64,000 nt of DNA, taken from Acidimicrobiia bacterium (GTDB lineage: Bacteria > Actinomycetota > Acidimicrobiia > Acidimicrobiales > Aldehydirespiratoraceae). The translations under genes and the position numbers were made by a program. The first letter of the stretch is position 1, and every line of letters starts with the position of its first letter. Location of the stretch: positions 51,729-115,728 of the forward strand of contig QIIW01000152.1 of NCBI GenBank assembly GCA_003231645.1, given 5' to 3'. Of the stretch, positions 1 through 8,862 are shown piece after piece. Below the pieces are notes generated by a model. It saw only the letters and a program-made list of their open reading frames with translations, was not told the DNA's origin and searched no databases.

Positions 1-688
1 GGTGGACTCCGTTGACGGTGACGAGATCGCCTTCTCGACCCGACATACGATCCATGCGTGATGCCGACACCACCCCGGAGTCGGAGCCGATCCGTGGATC
101 GCCGAGCACCATCACCCTCTCGATCGCCGCCGACAGCAGCGGGTCCTGGTCGGAACGGTCCTCGATGATGATCACTCCGGCCATACCGCCCGCAACCTGC
201 TCGGCCACGAAACCGTGCCGATGCGGGTGGTACCAGTAGGTGCCACCCCGATGGTCGGCGGGCAGTTGTATCTCGAAGAGGAACTCGTCGCCGGGGGCGA
301 TGCTCACGAACACGTTGTCGCTGTTGCCCTCCGGCGATACGTGCAGGCCGTGGGTGTGGAGGTTGGTCGGCGTATCGAGCCGGTTGACCACCAGGATCCG
401 CAGCAGGTCACCGGGCCGGGCACGCAGCGTCGGCCCGGGGGTGAAACCACCGTAGGTGTAGGCCCAGCGTGTGCCGTCCCCGAAGGGCACCATGGCCGTG
501 ACCGCCGTCAGCGTCGTGTCGAGTACCCCGTCGACCGACGAGATGTCCGCCGGCGAAAGAAACCGCGGCGAAACCGTCGGCGCGACAGTCGACGGGTTGT
601 CGCCGCACGCGGCCAGCGGGAGTACGCCGACTCCGACCACCGCCCCCAGCCCCATACCGAGAAAACTGCGTCTGTCGAAACTTGTCAC
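1..688 (-). CDS. Multicopper oxidase, N-terminal part (runs off left edge)
   Basis: A copper-dependent oxidase exported outside the membrane; only about the first 229 residues lie in the window. The GTG at 688 (another in-frame GTG abuts it at 691) follows a GGGGGTGAG ribosome site. Residues 5-9 (DRRSF) and the hydrophobic stretch after them look like a Tat signal, ending in LAAC around residue 28, so it may be a Tat-exported lipoprotein. Copper ligands of the first cupredoxin domain are visible: HTHG at 111-114 and HPHRH at 154-158. Substrate (metal ion, phenol, nitrite) cannot be told without the C-terminal copper sites. It lies downstream of the yebC-like gene on the same strand. Confidence 0.88.
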   Translation of the reverse strand, partial: MTSFDRRSFLGMGLGAVVGVGVLPLAACGDNPSTVAPTVSPRFLSPADISSVDGVLDTTLTAVTAMVPFGDGTRWAYTYGGFTPGPTLRARPGDLLRILVVNRLDTPTNLHTHGLHVSPEGNSDNVFVSIAPGDEFLFEIQLPADHRGGTYWYHPHRHGFVAEQVAGGMAGVIIIEDRSDQDPLLSAAIERVMVLGDPRIGSDSGVVSASRMDRMSGREGDLVTVNGVH

Positions 689-743
689 CACTCACCCCCG
701 AGTTCTCCGACCACGGTGACATGTTAGGGAACATTCGGATCGG

Positions 744-1493
744 CTACTCGGATGCCGACTCCATCAGCTCGTCGCTGATGTCGAAGTTGGCATGGACGTC
801 CTGGACGTCGTCGAGATCGTCGAGCAGTTCCAAGAGCTTGAGGACCCGCCTGGCGGTGCCCGGTTCGGTGACCTCGACCGTCGATGACGCCAACATGGTG
901 AGATCGGCCGACTCGAAGGCGATTCCGGCGGCCTCGATCGCGTCGCGGACGGTATTGAAATCGGTCGGTGGAGTGGTGACCTGCCACCCGTCGCCGTCGG
1001 CGACGATGTCTTCCGCGCCGGCATCGAGCACCACCATCATCAACTCGTCCTCGTCCACCGACGACGGCACCAGGATCACTCCCTTACGGTCGAACTGCCA
1101 TGCCACGGCGCCCGGCTCGGCGAGCGAGCCACCGTTCTTGGAGAGGGTGTTGCGCACATCGCCGCCGGTGCGGTTGCGGTTGTCGGTGAGACACTCGATG
1201 TAGAGCGCCACGCCGCCAGGGGCGTAGCCCTCGTAGGTGACGGTCTCGTAGTTGACGCCCTCGAGTTCGCCGGTGCCCCGCTTGACGGCCCGTTCGATGG
1301 TGTCGAGGGGAACCGACGCGTCACGTGCCTTCTGATACATGGTACGCAGGGTGGCGTTGGAGTCGAGATCGCCGCCGCCGGTGCGGGCCGCCACCTCCAC
1401 CTGCTTGATCAACTTGGCGAACAGCTTGCCCCGCTTGGCGTCGGCTGCGCCCTTCTTGTGCTTGATCGTTGCCCATTTCGAGTGACCCGACAC
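744..1493 (-). CDS. YebC/TACO1 family protein
   Basis: Member of the YebC/PmpR/TACO1 family, whose members act as DNA-binding regulators or help ribosomes through difficult peptide stretches. The N-terminus SGHSKWATIKHKKG is the family signature, and the 249-residue length is typical. It starts with GTG, preceded by GAGGAAACTCC, 12 bases after the pdxT stop, so it is probably co-transcribed with pdxS and pdxT. The same neighbourhood (pdxT then yebC) is known in mycobacteria, where ruvC usually follows; here a multicopper oxidase follows instead. Which of the two family roles it has cannot be read from sequence. Confidence 0.95.
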   Translation of the reverse strand: MSGHSKWATIKHKKGAADAKRGKLFAKLIKQVEVAARTGGGDLDSNATLRTMYQKARDASVPLDTIERAVKRGTGELEGVNYETVTYEGYAPGGVALYIECLTDNRNRTGGDVRNTLSKNGGSLAEPGAVAWQFDRKGVILVPSSVDEDELMMVVLDAGAEDIVADGDGWQVTTPPTDFNTVRDAIEAAGIAFESADLTMLASSTVEVTEPGTARRVLKLLELLDDLDDVQDVHANFDISDELMESASE

Positions 1494-1505
1494 AGGAGTT
1501 TCCTC

Positions 1506-2138
1506 TCAGATTTCCCGGGGCGGTACCGCCCGGGTGCAGATTGCGGGCTGGGAACTGCCGACGGCGGCATTGCGGACGAACAGCCGGTGGATCCGATCGT
1601 CACCCGACAACTCGGGATGGAAAGCAGCCACCATGACGGGGCCCTGACGACACAATACGGGGTTGCCATCGACCTTGGCGAGGACCTCGACCCCGCTCCC
1701 GGCCGTCTCAACCACGGGTGCCCTGATGAACACCGCGTGGAACGGCTCATCGAGACCGTCGATCTCGATGTCGGTCTCGAAGCTGTCGACCTGGGTGCCG
1801 TAGCCATTGCGCCGCACATCGAGGTCGATCAATCCCAGCGCGTGCTGGTCGGATCGGCCGTCGAGAATCTTCGTCGACAGCAGAATCAGCCCGGCGCACG
1901 TGCCGAGAACCGGGAGACCGTCGCAGAGGCGACGGGTGAGCGGCCCGATGAGACCGCTGCGATCGAGCAACATCGACATCGTGGTCGACTCGCCGCCGGG
2001 GATGACCAACGCATCGACACTACCGAGTTGCTCGACCGTGCGGACCTCGAGGGTCGACAGCCCGAGACCGTCGAGGATCCGGGCGTGCGCGGCAAAGGAA
2101 CCCTGCAGAGCGAGAACACCGAAGACGGACGCTACCAA
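1506..2138 (-). CDS. pdxT: Pyridoxal 5'-phosphate synthase, glutaminase subunit
   Basis: Class I glutamine amidotransferase that releases ammonia from glutamine and channels it to PdxS for pyridoxal phosphate synthesis. The 210-residue protein shows the PGGEST oxyanion motif (47-52), nucleophile Cys81 in LGTCAG, and the His174/Glu176 pair in FHPE, so the catalytic triad is complete. The start is a TTG at 2138 that overlaps the pdxS stop by seven bases, which implies translational coupling. Cytosolic; forms the 12+12 PLP synthase complex with PdxS in known systems. Confidence 0.95.
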   Translation of the reverse strand: MVASVFGVLALQGSFAAHARILDGLGLSTLEVRTVEQLGSVDALVIPGGESTTMSMLLDRSGLIGPLTRRLCDGLPVLGTCAGLILLSTKILDGRSDQHALGLIDLDVRRNGYGTQVDSFETDIEIDGLDEPFHAVFIRAPVVETAGSGVEVLAKVDGNPVLCRQGPVMVAAFHPELSGDDRIHRLFVRNAAVGSSQPAICTRAVPPREI

Positions 2139-3043
2139 CCGCGTTCGGCCAGTTTCGTCTCGAGCCCGCCGATCTCCAGACCCCTCATCGCCGCGCCCAG
2201 CCCGGTGCTGACCTTGGCGATGATGGCCGGATCCTCGAAGTTGGTGGCCGCCTCGACGATGGCCGATGCCATCTTGGCCGGTTGTGAACTCTTGAAGATG
2301 CCGGAACCCACGAACACCGACTGGGCCCCGAGCTGCATCACCAGCGACGCGTCGGCCGGAGTGGCGATTCCTCCGGCGCAGAACATCGGAACCGGCAGGG
2401 TGCCGCGGTGGTGGATCTCCTGCACGAGGGGCAGAGGAGCCTGGAGATTCTTGGCCCAGTCGAAGAGTTCGGCGGGATCGGCCGTGGTGATCTTGGCGAT
2501 GTCACCGAGGATCGATCGGAGATGACGCACCGCCTCGACGATGTTGCCGGTGCCGGCCTCACCCTTGGAGCGGATCATGCAGGCCCCTTCGCTGATGCGT
2601 CGCAGCGCCTCACCGAGGTTGGTGGCACCGCACACGAACGGTGTGGTGAACGCCCACTTGTCGATGTGGTGTGATTCGTCGGCCGGGGTGAGTACCTCGG
2701 ACTCGTCGATGTAGTCGACGCCGAGGGACTGCAACACCTGTGCTTCGGCGAAGTGGCCGATACGGGCCTTGGCCATCACGGGGATGCTCACCGCGGCCTG
2801 GATTCCGACGATCATCTCGGGATCCGACATACGAGCCACACCGCCATCGCGGCGGATATCGGCCGGCACCCGCTCGAGGGCCATCACGGCGACAGCTCCT
2901 GCGTCCTCGGCGATCCGGGCCTGGTCGGGGTCGACCACATCCATGATCACGCCGCCCTTGAGCATTTCGGCCAGCCCCCGCTTGACGAGGGGCGTACCGG
3001 TTTCACGAACGCTGTCTTCGGTGCGATCGGTGTTATCTGCCAT
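2132..3043 (-). CDS. pdxS: Pyridoxal 5'-phosphate synthase, synthase subunit
   Basis: Condenses ribose 5-phosphate, glyceraldehyde 3-phosphate and ammonia into pyridoxal phosphate. The 303-residue protein carries the family core [20 protein letters not shown] near its N-terminus and the Lys-containing [13 protein letters not shown]. The ATG at 3043 was chosen over upstream in-frame ATGs because the protein then has family length, and a TAGGAT box ends seven bases before it, suggesting leaderless transcription. Downstream pdxT overlaps it, and a yebC-like gene follows. Confidence 0.96.
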   Translation of the reverse strand: MADNTDRTEDSVRETGTPLVKRGLAEMLKGGVIMDVVDPDQARIAEDAGAVAVMALERVPADIRRDGGVARMSDPEMIVGIQAAVSIPVMAKARIGHFAEAQVLQSLGVDYIDESEVLTPADESHHIDKWAFTTPFVCGATNLGEALRRISEGACMIRSKGEAGTGNIVEAVRHLRSILGDIAKITTADPAELFDWAKNLQAPLPLVQEIHHRGTLPVPMFCAGGIATPADASLVMQLGAQSVFVGSGIFKSSQPAKMASAIVEAATNFEDPAIIAKVSTGLGAAMRGLEIGGLETKLAERGW

Positions 3044-3050
3044 ACGGGTC

Positions 3051-3056
3051 ATCCTA
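3051..3056 (-). promoter_or_regulatory. -10-like box for leaderless pdxS
   Basis: On the minus strand the hexamer reads TAGGAT and is followed by seven bases and then the pdxS ATG. Transcription beginning about seven bases after a -10 box would start at the ATG itself. No Shine-Dalgarno sequence lies in this gap. The same layout recurs at many genes in this window. Confidence 0.5.
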
Positions 3057-3071
3057 GGGGCTGTCGGCGCC

Positions 3072-4220
3072 TCACGACGTAGCCGCCTTGCGGGCCTCGG
3101 AAAGTAGTTTCCGGGCATCGGTCGTGTCGATCACACTGACTTTGGCGGTGGCGAACCGCGAACCCGGGCCGGCGGCCAGCAGGACCCATGTGGACCCAGG
3201 GGCCAAAGCGATTTCGTTGCCGTCGGAATCGGTGAGTTTCCAGTTCGGCGCGTCGGCCGACCTCGACCACGTGCCTTCGATCATCCGACCCCGTGTGAAT
3301 ACCTGGACCGAGCCGTCGCCGTAGGTCTTGGCCTGCGGAGACACGGAATCGGCGGGCGAGGTGCCGTAGTCGACCTGTGCGACGACGACGTTGGCCGGGG
3401 CCACCTCGACCTCGACACCGTCGACCACCGATGTTTGGAGGGTGCCGTCCTGGATCCTCACCCATCCCCCGAGTCGGGCGTCCCAGACGTGGGTCGAGTC
3501 GCGACCGAACTTGGTCGGATAGGCCACATCGACACCGCCGACTTCGACGCCGGAATTCGCCGGGAGATCCCCGTAGGAGAACAGGGGCTCGGGAACCCCG
3601 GCGTTCGTCTCGGGTATGTCTGCGGGTCTCACGTAGAGATTGTCCGGTGCGACGCGATCCGTGGACCGGAAGTAGGCGCCCTCGAGCCGCAACACACCCA
3701 CATCGACGAACACCCCGGCGTCGCGAGCCCTGCGAAGTTCGCTCAGGACGATGGCATTGCCGCCCGAGTACCCGAACATGGGCTTCGACAGGCCGACAAG
3801 AAGATCAATGTCGCTCGACCGCCCCGACCTGACCGGACCGATGATGTCGGGAACCCGCGACTGGAACACGGCGAAGAATCTCGTCTTGAGCCCCTCGACC
3901 AATTCCTCGTAGACCAAATCGGCTTCGAACAGACCGGTCTGGGGACGCGACTTGGCGTCGTTGTTGCCGATCTTTATCACCAGGGCGGGCGCATCGACCC
4001 GGTCGACGGCGATGGGCGCACCGGTGAGCGGCCCGATCGGTCCGGCGTATTCCTCGGTGGTGGTGGTCGATCCGGCTGTCGTGGTGGTGAGGACCACACC
4101 CGGGACCGTGGTCGTCGGGGACGGCCCGGCAGCATTGCCGCCTCCGCCACAGGCCGAGACGAGCAGAAGCGCGGCCGTGATGGCGGCAGCCGATCGGCCG
4201 CCATTGCGAAGCCTCATCAC
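3072..4220 (-). CDS. DUF3048 (YerB-like) lipoprotein
   Basis: Predicted surface lipoprotein of 382 residues. A signal peptide ends in the lipobox LLVSAC (about residues 19-24), followed by a Thr-rich linker with runs of TTTT. The rest matches the two-part DUF3048 family: PLTG, then [19 protein letters not shown] and IGPVRSGR, and a C-terminal all-beta part. The function of this family is not known; homologues are extracytoplasmic in Bacillus and actinobacteria. The start GTG overlaps the stop of the M48-like gene by four bases (GTGA), so the two are translationally coupled in a lemA/M48-like/DUF3048 block. Confidence 0.85.
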   Translation of the reverse strand: MMRLRNGGRSAAAITAALLLVSACGGGGNAAGPSPTTTVPGVVLTTTTAGSTTTTEEYAGPIGPLTGAPIAVDRVDAPALVIKIGNNDAKSRPQTGLFEADLVYEELVEGLKTRFFAVFQSRVPDIIGPVRSGRSSDIDLLVGLSKPMFGYSGGNAIVLSELRRARDAGVFVDVGVLRLEGAYFRSTDRVAPDNLYVRPADIPETNAGVPEPLFSYGDLPANSGVEVGGVDVAYPTKFGRDSTHVWDARLGGWVRIQDGTLQTSVVDGVEVEVAPANVVVAQVDYGTSPADSVSPQAKTYGDGSVQVFTRGRMIEGTWSRSADAPNWKLTDSDGNEIALAPGSTWVLLAAGPGSRFATAKVSVIDTTDARKLLSEARKAATS

Positions 4221-4945
4221 AGTTCCTGAAGAGTGTCAATTCGTTGTTCGAGCGACGGGCGCCGGGGGTCGCCGTGGTCGACCGGCCCAAACAGCCAGAG
4301 GTGGTTGGTGCCGGCGTGTGACGGCACGCCCCCCGCTGTGCGGGCATGGTTCATCACCGCGGCCAGAGCCGGCGGGTAGCGGGTGAGCCTGACGCCTGCG
4401 AAATCGGCAAGAACCACCGATCCGGGGTCGAGACGACGGTCGATGTAGCGCCCGGCGAGCGCGCCTCGGCCCAGCAGCCGCCCGGCGGCACACAGGAGCG
4501 TCGCGATCTCGACACCCGAGTCGAGAAGGCACAAGGTGCGAGCCACCAGCGCTTCGAGTTCGAGTCGCGTCAAGTCATCGAGGGCACCCACCGTCACGAC
4601 GAGGTCAGCGCGGTCGGGGCTCCGGCCGACCATCGCGGCATCGGGGGCCGACAGCTCCACGACGTGGATTCTCGGTGGCTGCTGCCCGCTGGAGAGACAG
4701 AGACCCTCAACGATGTTGTCGATCCTCGGTCGACGGTCGTCGGCTATCGGACGCGCCCCCAGCTCGTGGAGCGCGATCGACGTCGCACCGTGGCGCACCA
4801 GCACGAATGCCCCGACTCCGACCACGAGACCCACGGGTATCGCCAGCCAGAACGGCACGGCGATCGCCAACAGAACGAGACTTACGACCAGGGCCAGAGT
4901 CGCGGCGGGAGGGCCGACGATCCTCGTCGGCGAGGTGGATGTCAT
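4217..4945 (-). CDS. M48 (HtpX/Ste24)-like membrane protein lacking the zinc motif
   Basis: A 242-residue protein with two N-terminal membrane segments (about 15-35 and 37-50) and a cytosolic part laid out like M48 peptidases: a helix DLTRLELEALVA leading to the catalytic site, an AD-F-AVxLTR-like helix (ADFAGVRLTRYPPAL, 180-194), and a C-terminal RRPSLEQRIDTL close to the usual HP(P/S)xxxRI ending. Where M48 enzymes have HExxH, this protein has R136-T-L-C-L140, so both zinc histidines and the glutamate are gone. It follows lemA, the usual partner of HtpX-type proteases. I infer a non-catalytic pseudoprotease; the fold assignment rests on these aligned motifs only. Confidence 0.65.
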   Translation of the reverse strand: MTSTSPTRIVGPPAATLALVVSLVLLAIAVPFWLAIPVGLVVGVGAFVLVRHGATSIALHELGARPIADDRRPRIDNIVEGLCLSSGQQPPRIHVVELSAPDAAMVGRSPDRADLVVTVGALDDLTRLELEALVARTLCLLDSGVEIATLLCAAGRLLGRGALAGRYIDRRLDPGSVVLADFAGVRLTRYPPALAAVMNHARTAGGVPSHAGTNHLWLFGPVDHGDPRRPSLEQRIDTLQEL

Positions 4946-4981
4946 GGGAGCCTCCGAACGCGGTCGGAACTGAACCGAGGC

Positions 4982-5530
4982 TCAGAACTGGACGGACACA
5001 TTGCCGCGCGATTCGTCGTCGGCCTCGAAGTACTCGCGGGCGTTGAACCTCATTGGTCCGGCCATCATCACACCGGGGAAGGTCTGGATGGAGTTGTTGT
5101 ACTTGAGAACCGTGTCGTTGTAGAGCTGGCGGGCGTAGGCAATACGACCCTCGGTGGCGGTGAGTTCCTCCTGCAGATCACGGAAGTTGTCGTTGGCCTT
5201 GAGTTCCGGGTAGGCCTCCGACACCGCGAACAACTGCCGGAGTGCCCCGGTGAGCATGTTCTCACTCTGGGCCTGGGCGGCTGGTCCCTGTGCCGTGGTT
5301 GCGGCATTGCGCGCCGCGATCACCGCCTCGAGCGTTTCGCGCTCGTGGGATGCGTAGCCCTTCACCGTTTCGACCAGGTTCGGGATGAGGTTCCAGCGAC
5401 GTTTCAACTGGACATCGATCTGGGCCCAGGCATTCTCGATGCGGTTCCTGAGCCTGACCATCTTGTTGTAGATGCTGATCACGATCACGACCAGCACGAC
5501 CACGACAACCAGAACGATTATGAAGATCAT
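4982..5530 (-). CDS. lemA: LemA family membrane protein
   Basis: A 182-residue protein with a single N-terminal membrane helix (residues 2-20, nearly all Ile/Val/Leu) and a helical LemA domain starting at YNKMVRLRNRIENAWAQID, which is the family signature, and QLKRRWNLIPNLVETVKGY. LemA proteins are found beside HtpX-type M48 proteases or TPM-domain proteins; their biochemical role is uncertain. Here the next gene (37 bases after) is the M48-like protein without a zinc site. The start is preceded by GGAGGAAC. Confidence 0.93.
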   Translation of the reverse strand: MIFIIVLVVVVVLVVIVISIYNKMVRLRNRIENAWAQIDVQLKRRWNLIPNLVETVKGYASHERETLEAVIAARNAATTAQGPAAQAQSENMLTGALRQLFAVSEAYPELKANDNFRDLQEELTATEGRIAYARQLYNDTVLKYNNSIQTFPGVMMAGPMRFNAREYFEADDESRGNVSVQF

Positions 5531-5570
5531 CTGTTCCTCCGGGGCGGCGCTGCCTCGCGCCGTGACCCGG

Positions 5571-6680
5571 TCAGGCTAGCGTCCCCGCGGCCCGGGGCCC
5601 GACCGCGGAGGCCACCAATCGCCGGTAGCGCTCGAGGTAGAAGTCGGCCAGACGATCCATCGAGAACATCTCGGCTCGTTCACGTCCGTGGCACACCAAC
5701 TCCGCCCGCTGGTCGGCCGAACCGATGAGTTCGCGCAGCGCAACGGCCAGGGCTTCGCTGTCTCCGGGTGACACCAACAACGCGTCGCTTCCGTTGCGGG
5801 CGACATTCGCGTAGCCGGGAATGTCCGCCGCCACGACCGGGGTCGACGCCGCCATGGCCTCGAGCAGCACCACACCGAACGATTCGCCTCTCAGCGACGG
5901 GGCACAGAAAATGTCGGCACCTCGTAGTCTCGCGGTCTTCTCCGACTCGCTGATCGTTCCCAGCCACTCGATGCGGGGATCACCGGCGAACCGGGCCTTG
6001 AGGTCGGCGGTCTCGGGGCCCTCGCCCGCCACCCACAGGCGAAGGCCGGCCGGCAGCCCCGACATTGCTTCGAGAAGTACCCCTAGGCCCTTGCGCGGCT
6101 CGTGACGACCCAGGAACAGGATCGTTCGACCACCACCCTCGATGACCGGACCCTCGTAGTAGCGGCGAAGTTCGACACCGTTGAACGCGGCGTCATATGT
6201 GCCGCCAAGCGTCTCCTGGGCCATCTTGCGAGCATCGTCGGAAACGGCAACGCGGTCGTCGAGGCGCCCGGCGAGGAACCTGACGGCACGCGGCATCAAG
6301 TCGTAGGCCAGTGATCCACCCGCGGCGTGGAACGTGCCGATGAGCGGGGCCGGCCGCATGAGCAGCGCGGTCGTGGTCGGACCCGGAGCGAGCGGCTCGT
6401 GGAGATGCACCACGTCGAAGTCCTCATCGCGCATGGCCCGAATCGTACGAAGCTGACACGCCGGATCGGGCGCTATCGGGGCGACGGAACCGTTGGCGGC
6501 AGTGGGAAGACTCAGGCCGAGGGGCGTGACCCCGGCGTCGGGCGGTGGGCCGTCACAGGGCGCGAGGACACGAACGGCGTGGCCCTTGCGGCGCAGCGCC
6601 CGCGCCAGTCCGAGAACCTGCATCTGGACGCCCCCCGGAACCGTGAGGCTGTAGGGACAGACAATGCCGACCCGCATCAT
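5571..6680 (-). CDS. pimA: Phosphatidylinositol alpha-mannosyltransferase (PimA-like)
   Basis: GT4-family GDP-mannose-dependent glycosyltransferase that adds the first mannose to phosphatidylinositol. The 369-residue protein begins MMRVGIVCPYSLTVPGGVQ, a glycine-rich acceptor site typical of PimA, and has the C-terminal nucleotide-sugar motif E-SFGVVLL-E (E-x7-E). The start codon ATG at 6680 overlaps the upstream acyltransferase stop (ATGA). It is third in the run PI synthase - acyltransferase - mannosyltransferase, which is the order I recall for mycobacterial PIM genes, and this raises confidence in the specific function. Confidence 0.88.
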   Translation of the reverse strand: MMRVGIVCPYSLTVPGGVQMQVLGLARALRRKGHAVRVLAPCDGPPPDAGVTPLGLSLPTAANGSVAPIAPDPACQLRTIRAMRDEDFDVVHLHEPLAPGPTTTALLMRPAPLIGTFHAAGGSLAYDLMPRAVRFLAGRLDDRVAVSDDARKMAQETLGGTYDAAFNGVELRRYYEGPVIEGGGRTILFLGRHEPRKGLGVLLEAMSGLPAGLRLWVAGEGPETADLKARFAGDPRIEWLGTISESEKTARLRGADIFCAPSLRGESFGVVLLEAMAASTPVVAADIPGYANVARNGSDALLVSPGDSEALAVALRELIGSADQRAELVCHGRERAEMFSMDRLADFYLERYRRLVASAVGPRAAGTLA

Positions 6681-7588
6681 CCGACCCCCCTGAGATGCGC
6701 CGGCGGTTCTGTGCCGAGCAGCCGGTAGTCGCTGGGCCAGTTCGGGCTCATCATGTGCCACTGCTCGGGGGCCCGCCTGATCAGCACCTCGAACTCGTGG
6801 GCCAGGTCCTGAGTGACCCGCACGATGTCGTCGCGAAGCCGACCGTGGCGCTCCGCTTCGATCGCGGGGCGGACCTCGGCGAAACGGCCTCCATCCCGCC
6901 AGTAGACCGCAGTCGGCAGGAGCATGCATCCGGTACGCAACGCCAGCATGGCCGGTCCGGCGGGCAAAGTGGTGCGCTCCCCGAAGAACTCGACGACCAC
7001 ACCGTTGCCGAAGATGTCTCGGTCACACGGCAGGCAGAGGATCTCGCCGCGTCGGAGTACGGCGATGGACTCCTTGCCCGCGTCGGGTCCGGCGGAGACG
7101 ATGTTCATTCCGAGTGACTCGCGCAGCCCGAGGAACCACTCGAACAATTCCGGTGGCCGCAAGGGTTCGACGACCGCGGTGATCGGCAGGCCCATCACCC
7201 CGGAAATCCAGAACGCCCCCCACTCCCAGCTCCCCAGGTGAGGCAGGGCGAAGATGGCACCTCGCTTCGACACGACCGCGGCCTCGACCTGTTCGAATCC
7301 CGAATAGCTGAACCCGTGGTCGACCACCGTGGGTGACAGTCCGGGCAGCCGAAAGCTCTCGAGGTAATACTGCGCATACCACTCGTAGACCTCGGCGACG
7401 CGCCGACGGCGTTCGGTTGGCGACATCGTGTGCCCGAGCACCCGTTCGAGGTTGTGGGCCACCAGACGACTCTTGTCCCCCGACACCGACAGCACGGCCG
7501 CCGCGGCCCGCACCCCGGCGGTCGAGAGGCGGCTGGGCAGGTGACGCGCGAGAAACGATCCCGCTCGGTAGGCGGAGACCGACGCCAT
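6677..7588 (-). CDS. Phosphatidylinositol mannoside acyltransferase (PatA-like, HtrB/LpxL fold)
   Basis: A 303-residue membrane-associated acyltransferase of the LpxL/HtrB superfamily. The H-x4-E catalytic motif is in LPHLGSWEWG, followed by the family blocks VVEPLRPPELFEWF and LPCDRDIFGNGVVVEFFG. Its position between a PI synthase and pimA points to acylation of the mannose of PIM1/PIM2, as for mycobacterial PatA. The gene starts five bases after the PI synthase stop and ends overlapping the pimA start, so the three are one transcriptional unit. Confidence 0.85.
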   Translation of the reverse strand: MASVSAYRAGSFLARHLPSRLSTAGVRAAAAVLSVSGDKSRLVAHNLERVLGHTMSPTERRRRVAEVYEWYAQYYLESFRLPGLSPTVVDHGFSYSGFEQVEAAVVSKRGAIFALPHLGSWEWGAFWISGVMGLPITAVVEPLRPPELFEWFLGLRESLGMNIVSAGPDAGKESIAVLRRGEILCLPCDRDIFGNGVVVEFFGERTTLPAGPAMLALRTGCMLLPTAVYWRDGGRFAEVRPAIEAERHGRLRDDIVRVTQDLAHEFEVLIRRAPEQWHMMSPNWPSDYRLLGTEPPAHLRGVG

Positions 7589-7593
7589 CGTGT

Positions 7594-8280
7594 TCAGCCG
7601 TCGCGCAGGGCGCGGCGCTCACGCATCCGCTGACGCCACAGCGACTCGGTGCTCGAACGGCGCGGACGTCGGCGTTGACGACTCCGGGGCAGGGGCCGAT
7701 CGTCGGAGGCCTGACGCCAGACCTTCACGAAGCGCTGCCCCGCGGTGACGACGGTGAGGGCGAGCATCACCCACAACACGCCGATGAGAATCTCGTTGAA
7801 CAGCAGACCGAAGGCCAAGACGATGAAGCGTTCGGCCCGTTCCATGATGCCGCCCTTGGCATCGAATCCGAGTGATTCGGCTTTGGCCCGCTCGTACGAG
7901 ACGAGCATCGCCGCGGCCAGGATCGCCACCGGGAGCATCGAGATCCGCCCGGGACGGGTGCTGGCCAGATACCAGGCGACGCCACCGAACAAAAGTGCGT
8001 CGGTGAATCGGTCGGAGACCGAATCGAGGAACGCACCTCGTGTCGAACCGGTGCCCGATGCCCTCGCCACGGCTCCGTCGAGTGCATCGGGCACTCCGGT
8101 GAGTACCAGGAACAGGAGGCCGACCCGGAGGTAACCGGATCCGATGGTGAACGCGGCGACTCCGGCCATCACGATGCCGGTCATGGTGATCACATCGGCA
8201 GAGATGCCGGCTCGACGAAGGCTCTGACCGATCGGGGTGAGCCCCCTGTCGACCGTCGAGCGCCAGTTGCCATCGAACAT
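7594..8280 (-). CDS. CDP-alcohol phosphatidyltransferase (PI or PI-phosphate synthase)
   Basis: Integral membrane enzyme of 228 residues that transfers a phosphatidyl group from CDP-diacylglycerol to an alcohol. The complete signature D-x2-DG-x2-AR-x8-G-x3-D-x3-D is present in DALDGAVARASG through FLDSVSD. Context (PatA-like and pimA next) indicates that the acceptor is inositol 1-phosphate, giving PI-phosphate as in mycobacterial PgsA1. The ATG is preceded by CTGGAG at seven bases. The C-terminus ends in a basic Arg-rich tail. Confidence 0.88.
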   Translation of the reverse strand: MFDGNWRSTVDRGLTPIGQSLRRAGISADVITMTGIVMAGVAAFTIGSGYLRVGLLFLVLTGVPDALDGAVARASGTGSTRGAFLDSVSDRFTDALLFGGVAWYLASTRPGRISMLPVAILAAAMLVSYERAKAESLGFDAKGGIMERAERFIVLAFGLLFNEILIGVLWVMLALTVVTAGQRFVKVWRQASDDRPLPRSRQRRRPRRSSTESLWRQRMRERRALRDG

Positions 8281-8376
8281 CCACGTACTCCAGTCGGAAA
8301 TTACGGCTGCAAGGCTAGCAGGAGCCGACCCGACCTCGACCGAGTCGGTGTCTGTGCCAACCGTGGTCGCCGGTGA

Positions 8377-8862
8377 TCAATTCCCGTAGGCGGTCCAGTC
8401 TTCCGGGTTGTCCTCGACGAAACGGTCGATGATCTCGCCGTTGATTCCGTCGACCGGCACCAGCCCGCGGCGGCTCGGTGAGGGCTCGTTGGAGTAGAGG
8501 AGGATGCGCCATGTCGGGCGGCTGCGAAGGCCACGCCAACCGAGTTGTGCCGACGCGTGACCGACGGGAAAGCCGACCTCGCGGGTGGCTGCTCCCAGAG
8601 CGTGTTGCTCATCGAAGGAAAGATCCCAGCCGGCCTGCCAATGCTAGGCACCGATGACGATCAGAGCGATCCCGGCGATGAGTATCCCGTTGTCCACCAG
8701 GACGGCGTCAGGCCCCGAGGCGACCGAGAGCGTGATGGCTCCGATACCCATCAGCACGTAGATCACGGCCGGTATGCGCCGACGGCTGTTGTTGGGGAAA
8801 AGATAGGTGGCGGCGAGCGCCGACGGGTCGAGGCTATTGGTGCCGATCGGGTTCCCCGCTAC
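8377..8862 (-). pseudogene. Two-helix membrane protein gene interrupted by an in-frame TAG
   Basis: Reading minus-strand from about 8862, an open frame encodes DPSALAATYLFPNNSRRRIP, two membrane helices (around VIYVLMGIGAITLSV and GILIAGIALIVIGA), then a TAG at 8644-8646, and continues in the same frame for 88 residues (HWQAGWDLSFDEQHAL ... VGHASAQLGWRGL ... FVEDNPEDW) to a TGA at 8377. Both halves have strong GC bias at codon position 3 and protein-like composition, so this is one gene of about 160 codons with a stop in the middle. No in-frame start codon follows the TAG closely. The 5' end overlaps the HIT stop and lacks a clear ATG/GTG. Either a nonsense mutation, a sequencing error or read-through. 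I do not recognise the family. Confidence 0.6.
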
